A stretch of 64,000 bases of DNA from Nocardia goodfellowii (GCF_017875645.1 NZ_JAGGMR010000001.1:2914001-2978000), one strand, 5' to 3'; shown: positions 49,009-58,942, counted from the stretch's first letter. Program-made: numbers and translations. Notes: generated by a model from the letters alone, not told the origin.

Positions 49009-49770
49009 ATGAGCGCCGGCGATCTTGTTCTGACCGTACTCGGTAGTGCGACGCCCTATCCGGCCGTCGACAACGCCTGTTCCGGGTACCTCGTGAGCCA
49101 TGCGCGGACCCGCCTGTGGTTGGACGCGGGCACCGGCACGCTGGCTCGGCTCCAGCGCCACACCCGCCTGGACGAGCTGGACGCGATCTGGATCTCGCAT
49201 CTGCACGCCGATCACTGTGCGGACCTGCTGACCGCCTATTACGGCCTGCGCTACGCGGACGTGCGGCTGACCGCGCCCCTCCCGCTCTACGGTCCGCCCG
49301 GTATCGCCGACCGCCTGGCGAGCTTCCTGACCAATGGACCGGTGCGCAGTCCCGTCGAAGCGGCGTTCGAGGTACACGAGCTGCGGGACGGCGATGAAGC
49401 CCACGTCGGCGGCCTGACCGTCCGGGCAGCGGCGGTGGAGCACGGTATGCCCGCATTCGGGGCCCGGATCGAGACGGGTGGTAAGGCGCTCGCCTACTCG
49501 GGGGATACCGGCCCGTGTGCCGCCCTGACCGAGTTGGCCACGGGTTGCGATCTGCTGCTGTGTGAGGCGGACGGCTCTCCGTCGGAGGGCCCCGCGGTGC
49601 ACTGCGCACCCGAGGACGCGGGCCGCACGGCCGCGGCGGCGGGGGTGCGGCAGCTCGTTCTGACGCATGTCAGCCGGTTTCTCACTCCGGAGGACGCGGT
49701 CAGGCGCGCCGGCGGGCATTACCGAGGGCCGATCGCCCACGCCGCGCCTGGCCGTACCTTCGTAATCTAG
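49009..49770 (+). CDS. metallo-beta-lactamase fold hydrolase (ribonuclease Z/arylsulfatase-like)
   Basis: 253 residues from ATG 49009. Zn motif SHLHADHCADL (HxHxDH type) and later LAYSGDTGPC and a terminal His region ALVLTHVSRF-like (LVLTHVSRFL). Resembles the small MBL branch with RNase Z and arylsulfatase-like members of unknown substrate. The linker-free single domain is cytoplasmic. Located 33 bases after the MDR gene on the same strand, perhaps co-transcribed. Confidence 0.88.
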   Translation: MSAGDLVLTVLGSATPYPAVDNACSGYLVSHARTRLWLDAGTGTLARLQRHTRLDELDAIWISHLHADHCADLLTAYYGLRYADVRLTAPLPLYGPPGIADRLASFLTNGPVRSPVEAAFEVHELRDGDEAHVGGLTVRAAAVEHGMPAFGARIETGGKALAYSGDTGPCAALTELATGCDLLLCEADGSPSEGPAVHCAPEDAGRTAAAAGVRQLVLTHVSRFLTPEDAVRRAGGHYRGPIAHAAPGRTFVI

Positions 49771-50432
<662 letters not shown>

Positions 50433-50455
50433 GGTTCGCCGCTCCGGAAAGCTGA

Positions 50456-50493
50456 TCGACGCCCGCCGCATCTCGACTCGCGGCGGGCGTCGA
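50456..50493. terminator. strong bidirectional terminator hairpin
   Basis: CGACGCCCGCCGC (50457-50469) pairs with GCGGCGGGCGTCG (50480-50492) over a 10-base loop, with one more T-A pair outside: 14 perfect base pairs. It lies between the converging rpf and SnoaL-like genes, 24 bases after the rpf stop. Confidence 0.85.
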
Positions 50494-50497
50494 ACTG

Positions 50498-50941
50498 TCA
50501 GAACCCCGGTGTGGCGGGGGTCAGATACATATAGCTCTTCTCCTCGACCCGCGTCGCGATTCGCCACTCGCCTTCGATGCGGGCGAATGTGTCGAGATAC
50601 CAGAGGCCGCAGAACATCAGGGTCTGATTGCCGTCCTTGTCCTTGATGAGCATCGGGTTGTGACAGATGGTGCGGGCGGTCGCGCTGTCGCCGTCGACCT
50701 TTATCGAGGAATTGCTGACGAGGTGTTGGTAGGCCGGGAAATTGGGCAGGGTGGCGGCCAGGAAGGCCTTGGTCGAGGCCAAGTCGCCGACGGCCCCGCC
50801 CATCGCGGAATAGTCGATGTGCGCGTCGGCGGTGAAGATGTCATCCAGCAGATCCCACTGCCCGGTGTCGACGGCGTGGGAGTAGCGGACCATCAGGTCC
50901 TCGATTTCCAGGCGGTCCGAAATCTCCTGCAACGACAACAT
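50498..50941 (-). CDS. SnoaL/NTF2-like protein
   Basis: 147 residues from ATG 50941 with GGAGG upstream. Cone-fold pattern: EIEDLMVRYSHAVDTGQWDLLDDIFTADAHIDYSAMGG and GEWRIATRVEEKSYMY. This SnoaL_4 type covers hydroxysteroid, limonene-epoxide and polyketide-type isomerases/cyclases. The Asp/Tyr set is suitable but the substrate is open. Single gene. Confidence 0.85.
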   Translation of the reverse strand: MLSLQEISDRLEIEDLMVRYSHAVDTGQWDLLDDIFTADAHIDYSAMGGAVGDLASTKAFLAATLPNFPAYQHLVSNSSIKVDGDSATARTICHNPMLIKDKDGNQTLMFCGLWYLDTFARIEGEWRIATRVEEKSYMYLTPATPGF

Positions 50942-51012
50942 TCTGCCTCCGATGTGCGGTGGTGCGTCCGCGTAATCGGAGCAGGGCGAAGCCGCGGACG
51001 CAAGGGCTGGGT

Positions 51013-53742
51013 TCACCGCGGGGCGGTGACGTCGAGTTCGCGAACACCGGGGTGCCCGGCATCCGAGCCGGTCACGTCGAGACGGACATAGCGTCCGGTC
51101 GCGGCGGTACTGAGCTGCCCCGTCGCCGGGTCGACATCGACCGGTGCCCAGATCTTCTCGTCGACGGACACGGCGAGGGTGAACGCCGTGGGCGCGGGAT
51201 CGGTCCAGTGCGGGACCACGGCGCCGATCGTGGTTTCGCGGCCGAGGTCGACGGTGAGGGTCCCCTGCGCGCCGTCGGGTGACCAGGCCGTCGCCAGGGT
51301 GCCGTCCACGGCGGCGTCTCCGTAGCGGCCTGATTCGGCGGAACTGGCGCGCACCGCCTTGCACTGCGAAAGATCCTGGCCAGGCGCGATATCCGGCCGC
51401 CGAGTCGGCAGCACCAGCGGTGTTCCGGCACTGGCCAGTTGCGTGCCGGAGGTCGTGCGCACCGGCATCGGCGCGCCCTGGGTGACGGTGATCCGGGTTT
51501 CGCCGGCGCCGATCTCGGCATCGAAAACGCGCCCCTGCCAGTGGATTCCGCGAATCCGCAATTCCGAGCCGAGTTTCGCGGGCAGCAGCGGGGCGATCTC
51601 GATCTCGCTGTCGTGCAAGCGAAGTCCGAGCAGGCCGTTGGTGAAGGTCTGCAGGAAGCCGCCGGCGGCCGTGGTGAAGGTGAACGCCGGTGCGCCCGCG
51701 AGCGGGTCCAGCGCGCCCGCCTTCGCACCCCTGGCTTCGGCGAACTGCGCGAACGGCCCCCGGATGAACGGGCGCACCGAACGTTCCAGGTAGGTGTCGG
51801 TGGCGCAGCCCGGTGCGCCGATCCGCGCGGCGTCGATGGCGTTGACCGAATCGGTCATCGCCGGGCCGTCGGGATCCGTGCGCTCCGAATAGTATTCGAG
51901 CACGTTGGCCGCCGCCTGCGGCGACATCGGCCAGTCCAGCGGATAGACGAGCAACACGGTGTCGGCCTGTTTGGTCGGCGTGCCGCCGTAGCCGTCGTAT
52001 TGCAGGAAGATTTGCCGCGCCGGATCGAACGGCATGCGCAAACCGTTCGCGATCGTGGACCATTCCGCGGGCGCGGGCACGCCCAGTATTTCCGCGGCTC
52101 GCACCGCGTGGCGCAGTGCGAGCGCCGCGCCGCCGTTGGTGTAGACGGCGTCGTTCACGCCGTTGCTGTACTCATCCGGTCCGGCGACATCGAGGATGGA
52201 GTAGCTGCCGTCGGCGTTGGGCCGCACCCTCGAGGCCCAGAACTCGGCGATATTGCGCATGATCGGCCAGATCCGTTCGCGCAGATAGCCTTTGTCTCCC
52301 GTGCCGAGGTAGTACTGCCAGGCGGCCAGCGAGATGTCACCCTGCAGGTGAATCTGAGTGAGGCAGTGCGGAGGATCCCAACTGTGACATTCCTCGAGGT
52401 CGCCGTCGGTGGCGCTGGTCCAGGGATAGAACGAGCCGCGATAGCCGAGCCGAGCCGCGTTGGCCTGTGCGGCGGGCAAGGTTTTGAATCGGTATTCGAC
52501 AACGGATTTCGCCAGTGCCGGGGCGAGATGCAGCAAGCCGGGATACATCCAGATGTCGGCATCCCAGAACACCAGGCCGCCGTAGTTGTCGCTGCTCAAC
52601 CCGACCGGCGAAATGCTGTTGTCCTGAGTGGCATTCGTGGCCGAATACAGGGAGTACAGCGCACCGCGAGTCCAGGATTGGATGTCCCGATCGCCCGGTA
52701 CCTCGATGTCGCCACGCCACAGCTCGCGCCATGCGCCCGCGCTGCGGGCGAGCAGTTCGGGCCAGCCGATGCGCGCGGCGCGTTGCGCGGCGGCAAACGC
52801 CGCGGCGGCGGGAACCGTCGCGGTGCGGGCGGTGTCGACGCCCACATACTTGGTGATCGTGTAGGACGTGTCCGCCCGCACGGGAATTCGCGTCTCCTGG
52901 CTCACCGACAAATTCTCGGCTTCCGGCTCGTGCCCGCGATCGGGTTTCGCCGTACCCGAATCCAGCACGGAGACAACGCTGCCCGCGACGCCGGTGCCTG
53001 CGGTGCGGAAATCGACGCCGATGGATCGATCGTCGCGCGCCCCGCCGCCGGTCTGGGTGATCCGCCGAGCGCCCGCGCCATCGAGTTTGTCGGTGACCAC
53101 GAGCTCACCCGACCAGCGGGGAACAGCGGTGAGCCGCACCGCACCGACGTGCTGATCGGTGCGGTCGGTCAGCACCTCATAGGTCAGATCGGTGGCTTTG
53201 CCGTCGGGGGTGGTCCAGGTCAGTTCGGTGTGCACCAAACCGCAACGCTGGTAAAGGGTTTGCGTGAAATTCGAGATCTGCGCCGCGGGGGTCGCGGGCG
53301 AAAACTGTTCGGCACCCACGCTCACCAGCAACGTGGACCAGTTCGGGATCGCCGCCGCGACCTCACGGTCCTCGGCCACGCCGGGTTGATTGCCGTACAA
53401 CCCCGCCACGAAGGCCCCGTCGTAGGCGGGGGTGTAGAGCGGCCATCCGGTCGCCTCCCGCGAGGCGTAGTAGCCCATTCCGCGCGTCGGTACCCGCAGA
53501 CCGAGATAGCCGTTGCCGACGAACGGATGCCGATCGATGCCGGTGTCCACCTCGGTATTCGACGGTGACCAACCGGTCGCGGGCGCGGAGTCGCCCGGGC
53601 AGCCGGCCGCCGCTGTCGCGGTCTGCTCCGGCGATCCGCACGCGGCGACCAGGGCGGAGCCGGTCAGCAGCAATGCCGCCAGTGCGGATTCGAGTTTGCG
53701 CGGCCGGGAACGCCGGCCGGCTGACTGGGCTTGTGAACGCAC
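51013..53742 (-). CDS. GH65 family glycosidase-type lipoprotein with C-terminal discoidin-like domain
   Basis: 909 residues from GTG 53742, chosen because GGGAGGT precedes it by five bases. Basic N-terminus, hydrophobic core and lipobox VAAC (Cys35). A GH65-like N-terminal beta domain (FVGNGYLGLRVPTRGMGYY), the (alpha/alpha)6 catalytic barrel with WDADIWMYPGLL and GPDEYSNGVNDAVYTN (the Glu is the general acid), then a final F5/8-type domain (residues about 775-909). GH65 includes disaccharide phosphorylases and acid trehalases; an exported enzyme without intracellular phosphate is more likely a hydrolase acting on trehalose or a related alpha-glucoside. Confidence 0.85.
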   Translation of the reverse strand: MRSQAQSAGRRSRPRKLESALAALLLTGSALVAACGSPEQTATAAAGCPGDSAPATGWSPSNTEVDTGIDRHPFVGNGYLGLRVPTRGMGYYASREATGWPLYTPAYDGAFVAGLYGNQPGVAEDREVAAAIPNWSTLLVSVGAEQFSPATPAAQISNFTQTLYQRCGLVHTELTWTTPDGKATDLTYEVLTDRTDQHVGAVRLTAVPRWSGELVVTDKLDGAGARRITQTGGGARDDRSIGVDFRTAGTGVAGSVVSVLDSGTAKPDRGHEPEAENLSVSQETRIPVRADTSYTITKYVGVDTARTATVPAAAAFAAAQRAARIGWPELLARSAGAWRELWRGDIEVPGDRDIQSWTRGALYSLYSATNATQDNSISPVGLSSDNYGGLVFWDADIWMYPGLLHLAPALAKSVVEYRFKTLPAAQANAARLGYRGSFYPWTSATDGDLEECHSWDPPHCLTQIHLQGDISLAAWQYYLGTGDKGYLRERIWPIMRNIAEFWASRVRPNADGSYSILDVAGPDEYSNGVNDAVYTNGGAALALRHAVRAAEILGVPAPAEWSTIANGLRMPFDPARQIFLQYDGYGGTPTKQADTVLLVYPLDWPMSPQAAANVLEYYSERTDPDGPAMTDSVNAIDAARIGAPGCATDTYLERSVRPFIRGPFAQFAEARGAKAGALDPLAGAPAFTFTTAAGGFLQTFTNGLLGLRLHDSEIEIAPLLPAKLGSELRIRGIHWQGRVFDAEIGAGETRITVTQGAPMPVRTTSGTQLASAGTPLVLPTRRPDIAPGQDLSQCKAVRASSAESGRYGDAAVDGTLATAWSPDGAQGTLTVDLGRETTIGAVVPHWTDPAPTAFTLAVSVDEKIWAPVDVDPATGQLSTAATGRYVRLDVTGSDAGHPGVRELDVTAPR

Positions 53743-54014
53743 CTGGCACCTCCCGTTGTGAACGAATCGGCTCGGCAATGCACCCCACGGCGAAAATCTC
53801 GACCACAACAACTGATTCAGCACGAGGCGCCGCTACTACCGGCTATACCCATCGGTTTTCCGCGGTACCGCGCGCGCCCGATCGGCACCTGACATTGCCC
53901 GCTCCGGACAAGGCCGACCTCCGGCCCGGCCGACGCCGGAACCGTTCGACCGTCGTTGACCAGGGATGATGGTAGCTCTCCGGCCGACCGGATGATCATC
54001 GCTAGGCTGGGACG

Positions 54015-55526
54015 ATGCGTGTTGAACGGGATCGCCAATCGGCCGGACCACAGGGATTGGCCAGTGCTCTGGATGTGTGGCTGGTCGACCGCAGCGCGCG
54101 CGTCCGGCCGTCGCGGGCCGACCGGATGCTGCGCGGTCTGAGCACCAGCGCGAATCACAGCCGGTTGTGGATCGGTGTGGGCGCGGCCATGATCCTGCTC
54201 GGTAACCCCGCCGCCCGCCGGGCCGGCACGCGCGGCCTGGTCGCGGTCGCGCTCGCCAGCGGCATCGCGAACGGTATTGCCAAACCGCTGTTTCCGCGGC
54301 GGCGGCCGCCGGACGAGTCGGTGCCCTTCGTGCGCCGCCTGGTGAAGCCGCCGGTCTCGTCGTCTTTCCCGTCCGGGCACTCGGCCTCGGCCGCCGCCTT
54401 CGCCACCGGAGTGGCACTCGAATATCCCGCGGCCGCCGTCGCGGTGGTGCCGGTGGCCGCCGCGGTCGGGTACTCGCGGGTGCACATCGGCGTGCACTGG
54501 CCCTCCGATGTGGTGGCGGGCGCGGCGCTCGGTGCGGGGGTCGCGCTGGCCACGCACCGCTGGTGGGCGGTGCGTGAGGACGAGCCCGCCCTGCTGGGGC
54601 CGGCCGCGCGAATCGAACCGCTGGAACAGGGGCGGGGTCTGCTCATGGTGGTCAACCCGCTGGCGGGCGCCGGCAGCGGCGGCGGCCCCTACGACTGGAC
54701 ACTGCTGCGGGAACAGCTGCCGGAGGCCGATTTCGTCGAACTGGATCCCGCCGTCGGCCTCGACGCTCAGCTCGAAGAACGGTTGCGCCACAAAGATGTT
54801 CGCGGGATCGGAGTGCTCGGCGGCGACGGTACGGTGTCGTCGGTAGCGGGTTTCGCGGTGCGGCATCGTCTTCCGCTCGCGGTGCTGTCCGGTGGCACGC
54901 TCAACCATTTCGCCCGGGACGCGGGCGTCGACGACATCGACGACACTTTGGCGGCCGTCCGCACCGGTCAGGTCGCGGCATGTGACGCGGCGCTGGTCCG
55001 GTCCGACGATTCCGCCGCGCGCACCTTCGTCAACACGGCCAGCCTCGGCGGTTATCCGGACTTCGTGCGCCTGCGCGAACGCTGGCAGGAGCACCTCGGA
55101 AAATGGCCCGCGGCCGGCATCTCGATGATCCGCGTTCTGCTCGGGGCCGAACCCCTGCACGTCGTGATCGACGGTCAGCCCATGGCCATCTGGATGCTGT
55201 TCGTCGGCAACGGCCGCTATCACCCCGCCAATCAGATCCCGCGCTCCCGCCCGGAACTGCACCGCGGCACCCTGGACGTGCGGTACCTCCGCGCCGACGT
55301 TCCCTTCTCGCGCACCCGCCTGATCTGGTCCACCCTCACCGGCACCCTGGGTAGTTCACCCACCTACGTGCGCCACGAACGGCACCGCCTCGAAGTGTCG
55401 GTCACCGAGGCCTCGGTATCCCTCGCCACCGACGGCGAAGTCGACTTCAAGGGCCGCGATTTCGTCTTCGAGAGCCAGCCCGACACCCTCATCCTCTTCC
55501 ATCGAGATCCCCGCACCGATCCCTGA
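54015..55526 (+). CDS. PAP2 phosphatase fused to diacylglycerol/lipid kinase domain
   Basis: 503 residues from ATG 54015. The N-terminal 175 residues are a PAP2-type lipid phosphatase: KPLFPRRRPP, SFPSGHSASAAAF and SRVHIGVHWPSDV carry the catalytic His and Arg set. Residues 200-503 are a DAGK catalytic domain with GGDGTVSSVAGFA and SGGTLNHFARDAG. A fused phosphatase and kinase of lipid substrates seem opposed in activity; one may be regulatory, or the two may act on different lipids. Hydrophobic helices in the PAP2 part should anchor it. Confidence 0.9.
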   Translation: MRVERDRQSAGPQGLASALDVWLVDRSARVRPSRADRMLRGLSTSANHSRLWIGVGAAMILLGNPAARRAGTRGLVAVALASGIANGIAKPLFPRRRPPDESVPFVRRLVKPPVSSSFPSGHSASAAAFATGVALEYPAAAVAVVPVAAAVGYSRVHIGVHWPSDVVAGAALGAGVALATHRWWAVREDEPALLGPAARIEPLEQGRGLLMVVNPLAGAGSGGGPYDWTLLREQLPEADFVELDPAVGLDAQLEERLRHKDVRGIGVLGGDGTVSSVAGFAVRHRLPLAVLSGGTLNHFARDAGVDDIDDTLAAVRTGQVAACDAALVRSDDSAARTFVNTASLGGYPDFVRLRERWQEHLGKWPAAGISMIRVLLGAEPLHVVIDGQPMAIWMLFVGNGRYHPANQIPRSRPELHRGTLDVRYLRADVPFSRTRLIWSTLTGTLGSSPTYVRHERHRLEVSVTEASVSLATDGEVDFKGRDFVFESQPDTLILFHRDPRTDP

Positions 55527-55546
55527 TTCCACCGGCGCGGACCGGC

Positions 55547-56596
55547 TCAAGCGGGGTAGGTGTGGGTTTCGGTGGCTTTGACGGCCGCCCAGAGTTCGGC
55601 GCCGGGATGGAGGTGGAGGTCGGCCACCGTGGCCGGGGTGATGTCGGCCAGGACCGGCGGGGTGCCGTCGAGGCGGACGCGGATGGTGTGGGCGTGTTGT
55701 TCGATGCCCGCGATGGTGACCGGCCAGGTGTTGCGCGGGCTGCCGGCGGGTTGTGCCGGGTGCAGGCTCACCGCGCTCGGCGCGAACGCGACGTGCACCG
55801 CGCCGCGGCCCGGTTCGGCGACGGTGAAGCGGCCGCCGCCGTCGAGGGTGACGTGGGCGCCGTCCGCGGTGCCGCGATACAGGTTGAGGCCCACCAGGTT
55901 CGCGACATAGTCGGAGCGTGGGCGACGGGCGACCTCGGCCGGCGCACCCTCCTGGACGATGGCGCCGTTCTCTAGGATGACCAGGCGGTCGGCGAGGACC
56001 ATCGCGTCCAGGGGGTCGTGGGTGACCAGTACCGTGTGGCCCGGGTAGTCGGACAGGTGGTGGGCGAGGTCGGAACGCACGCGTAACCGGGTACTCGCGT
56101 CCAGTGCCGCGAGCGGTTCGTCGAGCAGGAGCAGTCGCGGGTCGGTCGCCAAAGCCCTTGCCAGCGCGACCCGTTGGGCTTGGCCGCCGGACAGGGCGCG
56201 TGGCCTGGCGTCCCGGTGCTCGGCCAGGCCGACGCGGTCGAGCCACCGGGCGGCGCGTTCCCGTGCCGGGGCGCGGCGGTGGCCGCGGGCGCGCAGACCG
56301 AACGCGACATTGTCGAGCGCGCTGAGATGGGCGAACAGCAGGTAGTCCTGGAAGACGACGCCGATCTCGCGCCGCTCGGCGGGCACGAACACCTCCGGCG
56401 GTGCGTCCCAGCGCTTTTCGTCCACCTGGAGGTTGCCCTCGGTCAGCGGCGTCAGGCCCGCCAGTGCGCGCAGCGCGGTCGTCTTCCCGGCACCGTTGGG
56501 ACCCAGCAGGGCCACCACTTCACCGGCCGCTACTTCGAACGCGATATCGAGCCGGAACTGTCCACGCCGGACTCCCAATTCAGCGCGCAATGTCAT
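55547..56596 (-). CDS. modC: molybdate ABC transporter ATPase ModC
   Basis: 349 residues. ATPase domain: Walker A GPNGAGKT (33-40), Q-loop VVFQDYLLFAHLS, signature LSGGQAQR, Walker B LLLLDEPLAALD. C-terminal TOBE/Mop-like domain (residues about 290-349: PVTIAGIEQHAHTIRVRLD). ATG 56596 overlaps the modB stop by 4 bases. Third and last structural gene of the mod operon. Confidence 0.93.
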   Translation of the reverse strand: MTLRAELGVRRGQFRLDIAFEVAAGEVVALLGPNGAGKTTALRALAGLTPLTEGNLQVDEKRWDAPPEVFVPAERREIGVVFQDYLLFAHLSALDNVAFGLRARGHRRAPARERAARWLDRVGLAEHRDARPRALSGGQAQRVALARALATDPRLLLLDEPLAALDASTRLRVRSDLAHHLSDYPGHTVLVTHDPLDAMVLADRLVILENGAIVQEGAPAEVARRPRSDYVANLVGLNLYRGTADGAHVTLDGGGRFTVAEPGRGAVHVAFAPSAVSLHPAQPAGSPRNTWPVTIAGIEQHAHTIRVRLDGTPPVLADITPATVADLHLHPGAELWAAVKATETHTYPA

Positions 56597-57438
56597 GCCG
56601 CGCCTCGAATCCAGCGCTCGCGCAAGGCGACGAGCACGACGACGGACACCGCGAGCAGCACCAGGCTGAGCACGATGGCGGCGTCGGGGTCGGTTTCCAG
56701 CGCGAGATAGACCGCCAGCGGCATGGTGGTCGTCTTGCCGGGGAAGTTGCCCGCGAAGGTGATCGTCGCCCCGAATTCACCGAGTGCCCGCGCCCAGCAC
56801 AGCACCGCACCCGCGATCACGCCGGGCAGCACGGAGGGCAGGGTCACCCGCCGGAAAGTCAGCCAGCGCGAGGCCCCGAGGGTGGCGGCCGCCTCCTCGA
56901 AGCGTGGATCCGCCGCGCGCAGCGCGCCTTCCACCGAAATAACCAGGAAGGGCATCGCCACAAAGGCTTCCGCGATCACGACGCCGGTGGTGGTGAAAGG
57001 CAAAGAGACGCCGAACCATTCGTAGAGGTACTGCCCGATCAGCCCGCGGCGGCCGAGCACCAGCAGCAGCGCGACGCCGCCCACCACCGGCGGCAGCACC
57101 AGTGGAACCGTCACCAGCGCGCGCAATAGGCTGCGCCCCGGTACGTCACCGCGCGCGAGCAGCCAGGCCAGCGGGATGCCCAGGACCAGACAGACAGCCG
57201 TCGCCAGCGTCGCGCACACCAGGGAAAGCCGCAGTGCGGTAAGAACTTCGCCGCTGAACAGTCGATCCGGCATCGTTGTCCACGGCGCTCGCACCAGCAA
57301 CCCGAGCAGCGGCACCACGAGAAACGCCAGACCGGCCAGCGCCGGTACCACCAGCACCAGCGGCCGCCGCGCCCGCACCGAACGCCTTCGCACCGCGCGT
57401 TTCGACGCCGGGCGGATATCCGCACGCAGATCGGTCAC
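56593..57438 (-). CDS. modB: molybdate ABC transporter permease ModB
   Basis: 281 residues from ATG 57438. Six hydrophobic segments and the ATPase-contact loop EEAAATLGASRWLTFRRVTLPSVLPG. Its FAGNFPGKTTTMPLAVYLALE near the end is typical of ModB/CysU permeases. Lies 155 bases after the modA stop, with the tandem repeat 57483-57584 between; followed by modC with a 4-base overlap. Confidence 0.93.
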   Translation of the reverse strand: MTDLRADIRPASKRAVRRRSVRARRPLVLVVPALAGLAFLVVPLLGLLVRAPWTTMPDRLFSGEVLTALRLSLVCATLATAVCLVLGIPLAWLLARGDVPGRSLLRALVTVPLVLPPVVGGVALLLVLGRRGLIGQYLYEWFGVSLPFTTTGVVIAEAFVAMPFLVISVEGALRAADPRFEEAAATLGASRWLTFRRVTLPSVLPGVIAGAVLCWARALGEFGATITFAGNFPGKTTTMPLAVYLALETDPDAAIVLSLVLLAVSVVVLVALRERWIRGAA

Positions 57439-57482
57439 GACTGCACGTCACCAGTGCGAGCGCCTCGACACAAGCAGGCACG

Positions 57483-57584
57483 CCGGAGGCCGTCTCCGTG
57501 TGTCGCGAGCGCCGTGCGGCGCGCGGCTGCCGGCCGGAGGCTGTCTCCGTCCGTCGCGAGCGCCGTGCGGCGCGCGGCTGCCGG
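57483..57584. repeat. tandem 51-base repeat, two copies, between modA and modB
   Basis: Copies 57483-57533 and 57534-57584 match at 48 of 51 positions; the unit contains CTCCGT, GCGAGCGCCG and GCGCGCGGCTGCCGG. It is transcribed within the mod operon (between the modA stop and modB start). The GC-rich units can fold, so they may stabilise the modA mRNA or attenuate modBC. Confidence 0.8.
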
Positions 57585-57592
57585 CCGTGTGC

Positions 57593-58357
57593 TCACGGTG
57601 CCTCGAAGCCCGCTCGGTCGAACACCGCACGTGCCTGCGCGGAGCGGATGAACTCGACGAAGGCCGCGGCGGTGGCGGGGTTGGGAGCCTGGGCCAGGGG
57701 AGCGATGGGGTAGTCGTTGATCGCTCGCGCCGCCTCCGGGAATTCGATGCCCTCGACCTTGTCGCCGGCGGCTCGGACGTCGGTGCGGTAGACCAGCGCG
57801 GCATCCACCTCGCCGAGCGTCACCTTGGTCAGCACCGCTTTCACATCGGTTTCCCGGGTATCCGGTCGCGGGGTAACGCCCGCGGCCTGGAACACCGTCG
57901 CGGCCGCGGCCCCGCACGGCACCTGCTCCGCACACAGCGCGAGTTTCGGTTCGGATTTGCCGAAGTCGGTCAAGCCGCTGATGCGCCCCGGATTACCCTG
58001 GGGCACAACTATTTCCAGCCTGTTGCGGGCGAAGGTGACCGGTCCGGCGGTGATCTCGCCTCCGTCCACCACCTGCTGCATATTCTTGGGCGCGGCCGAG
58101 GCGAAGACGTCGGCGGGCGCGCCCTGCTTCAGCTGCTGAGCCAGTGCCGAACTCGCGCCGAAGCTGTAGACGACCTCGACTCCGGGGTGCGCGGCCTCGA
58201 ATTGCTCGCCGAGTTCGGTGAACGTCTCGGTCAGCGAGGCGGCGGCGAACACCGTCAGCCTGCCGGTTACCCGCCCGTCCGGTGCGGCCGCGTCCTCGGC
58301 CGCACAGCCTGTCACCAATGCGGCGGCCAAAGCCGCCGCCATACCCGCAAGCTTCAT
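57593..58357 (-). CDS. modA: molybdate-binding lipoprotein ModA
   Basis: 254 residues from ATG 58357. Lipobox LVTGC (Cys18) then the ModA motifs: RLTVFAAASLTETFTELGEQFE, YSFGASSALAQQLKQGAPADVFASA and EVDAALVYRTDV. Captures molybdate or tungstate outside the membrane for ModBC. Two bases downstream of the HTH-Mop regulator gene stop, so the regulator and modA are co-transcribed. Confidence 0.93.
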   Translation of the reverse strand: MKLAGMAAALAAALVTGCAAEDAAAPDGRVTGRLTVFAAASLTETFTELGEQFEAAHPGVEVVYSFGASSALAQQLKQGAPADVFASAAPKNMQQVVDGGEITAGPVTFARNRLEIVVPQGNPGRISGLTDFGKSEPKLALCAEQVPCGAAAATVFQAAGVTPRPDTRETDVKAVLTKVTLGEVDAALVYRTDVRAAGDKVEGIEFPEAARAINDYPIAPLAQAPNPATAAAFVEFIRSAQARAVFDRAGFEAP

Positions 58358-58359
58358 AC

Positions 58360-58758
58360 TCAACTCTCCGGAATCTCCACCACGACATGTGTCGACTTCA
58401 CCGATGCGACGGCGACGCTGCCGACCTCCAGCCCGAGCTCTTCTACCGATTCCGCGCTGAGCAGCGACACCAACCGGAACGGTCCGGCCTGCATCTCCAC
58501 CTGCGCCATCACCCGGTCCTTGACGACCCGGGTGACGATGCCGCGCATCCGGTTGCGGGCGGACGCCGCCACCGTCACGCCGGGTTCGGGCGCGTCGGCG
58601 CGGGTGCGCGCGAACTCCGCGAGTTCCCGTCCGCTCAGCCACTTGCGCCCGTTCTCCAACGGGATCGCGGTGAGTTTGCCCTGATCGATCCAGCGCCGCA
58701 CCGTGTCATCGCTGACACCCAGTAGCGCCGCTGCCTCGCTGATCCGCAAATACGACAC
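58360..58758 (-). CDS. HTH (excisionase-type) regulator with Mop/TOBE molybdate-binding domain
   Basis: 132 residues from GTG 58758. N-terminal MerR-like excisionase HTH: LRISEAAALLGVSDDTVRRWIDQGKLTAI; C-terminal single Mop domain RNRMRGIVTRVVKDRVMAQVEM (about 68-130) that binds molybdate in ModE and molbindins. This replaces classical ModE, which has a winged HTH and two Mop domains. First gene of the mod operon; presumably a molybdate-responsive repressor or activator of its own operon. Ribosome site weak. Confidence 0.85.
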   Translation of the reverse strand: MSYLRISEAAALLGVSDDTVRRWIDQGKLTAIPLENGRKWLSGRELAEFARTRADAPEPGVTVAASARNRMRGIVTRVVKDRVMAQVEMQAGPFRLVSLLSAESVEELGLEVGSVAVASVKSTHVVVEIPES

Positions 58759-58793
58759 GAATGGGACTCTACATCCGTATCTGCGTGGATCAA

Positions 58794-58820
58794 TGCGCGA
58801 TATCTCCGAATATGCGCGCA
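58794..58820. promoter_or_regulatory. interrupted inverted repeat in the mod/gln divergent region
   Basis: TGCGCGATAT (58794-58803) and ATATGCGCGCA (58810-58820) are near-complementary arms with one base inserted. The 184-base gap (58759-58942) separates the mod regulator gene and the divergent glutamine synthetase-like gene and must hold both promoters. No gene seen in it. Confidence 0.35.
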
Positions 58821-58942
58821 GCAGCTCGGCTGGCACTTGGGCGATGCGACAGCGGTGCGGCGGGGAATTTCGTGTCCGTCGCACGCGGCGGACGGAATTC
58901 CTTTAGCGTGAGCAGCGGATTGGACGCCGAGAGGGGCCTGGG

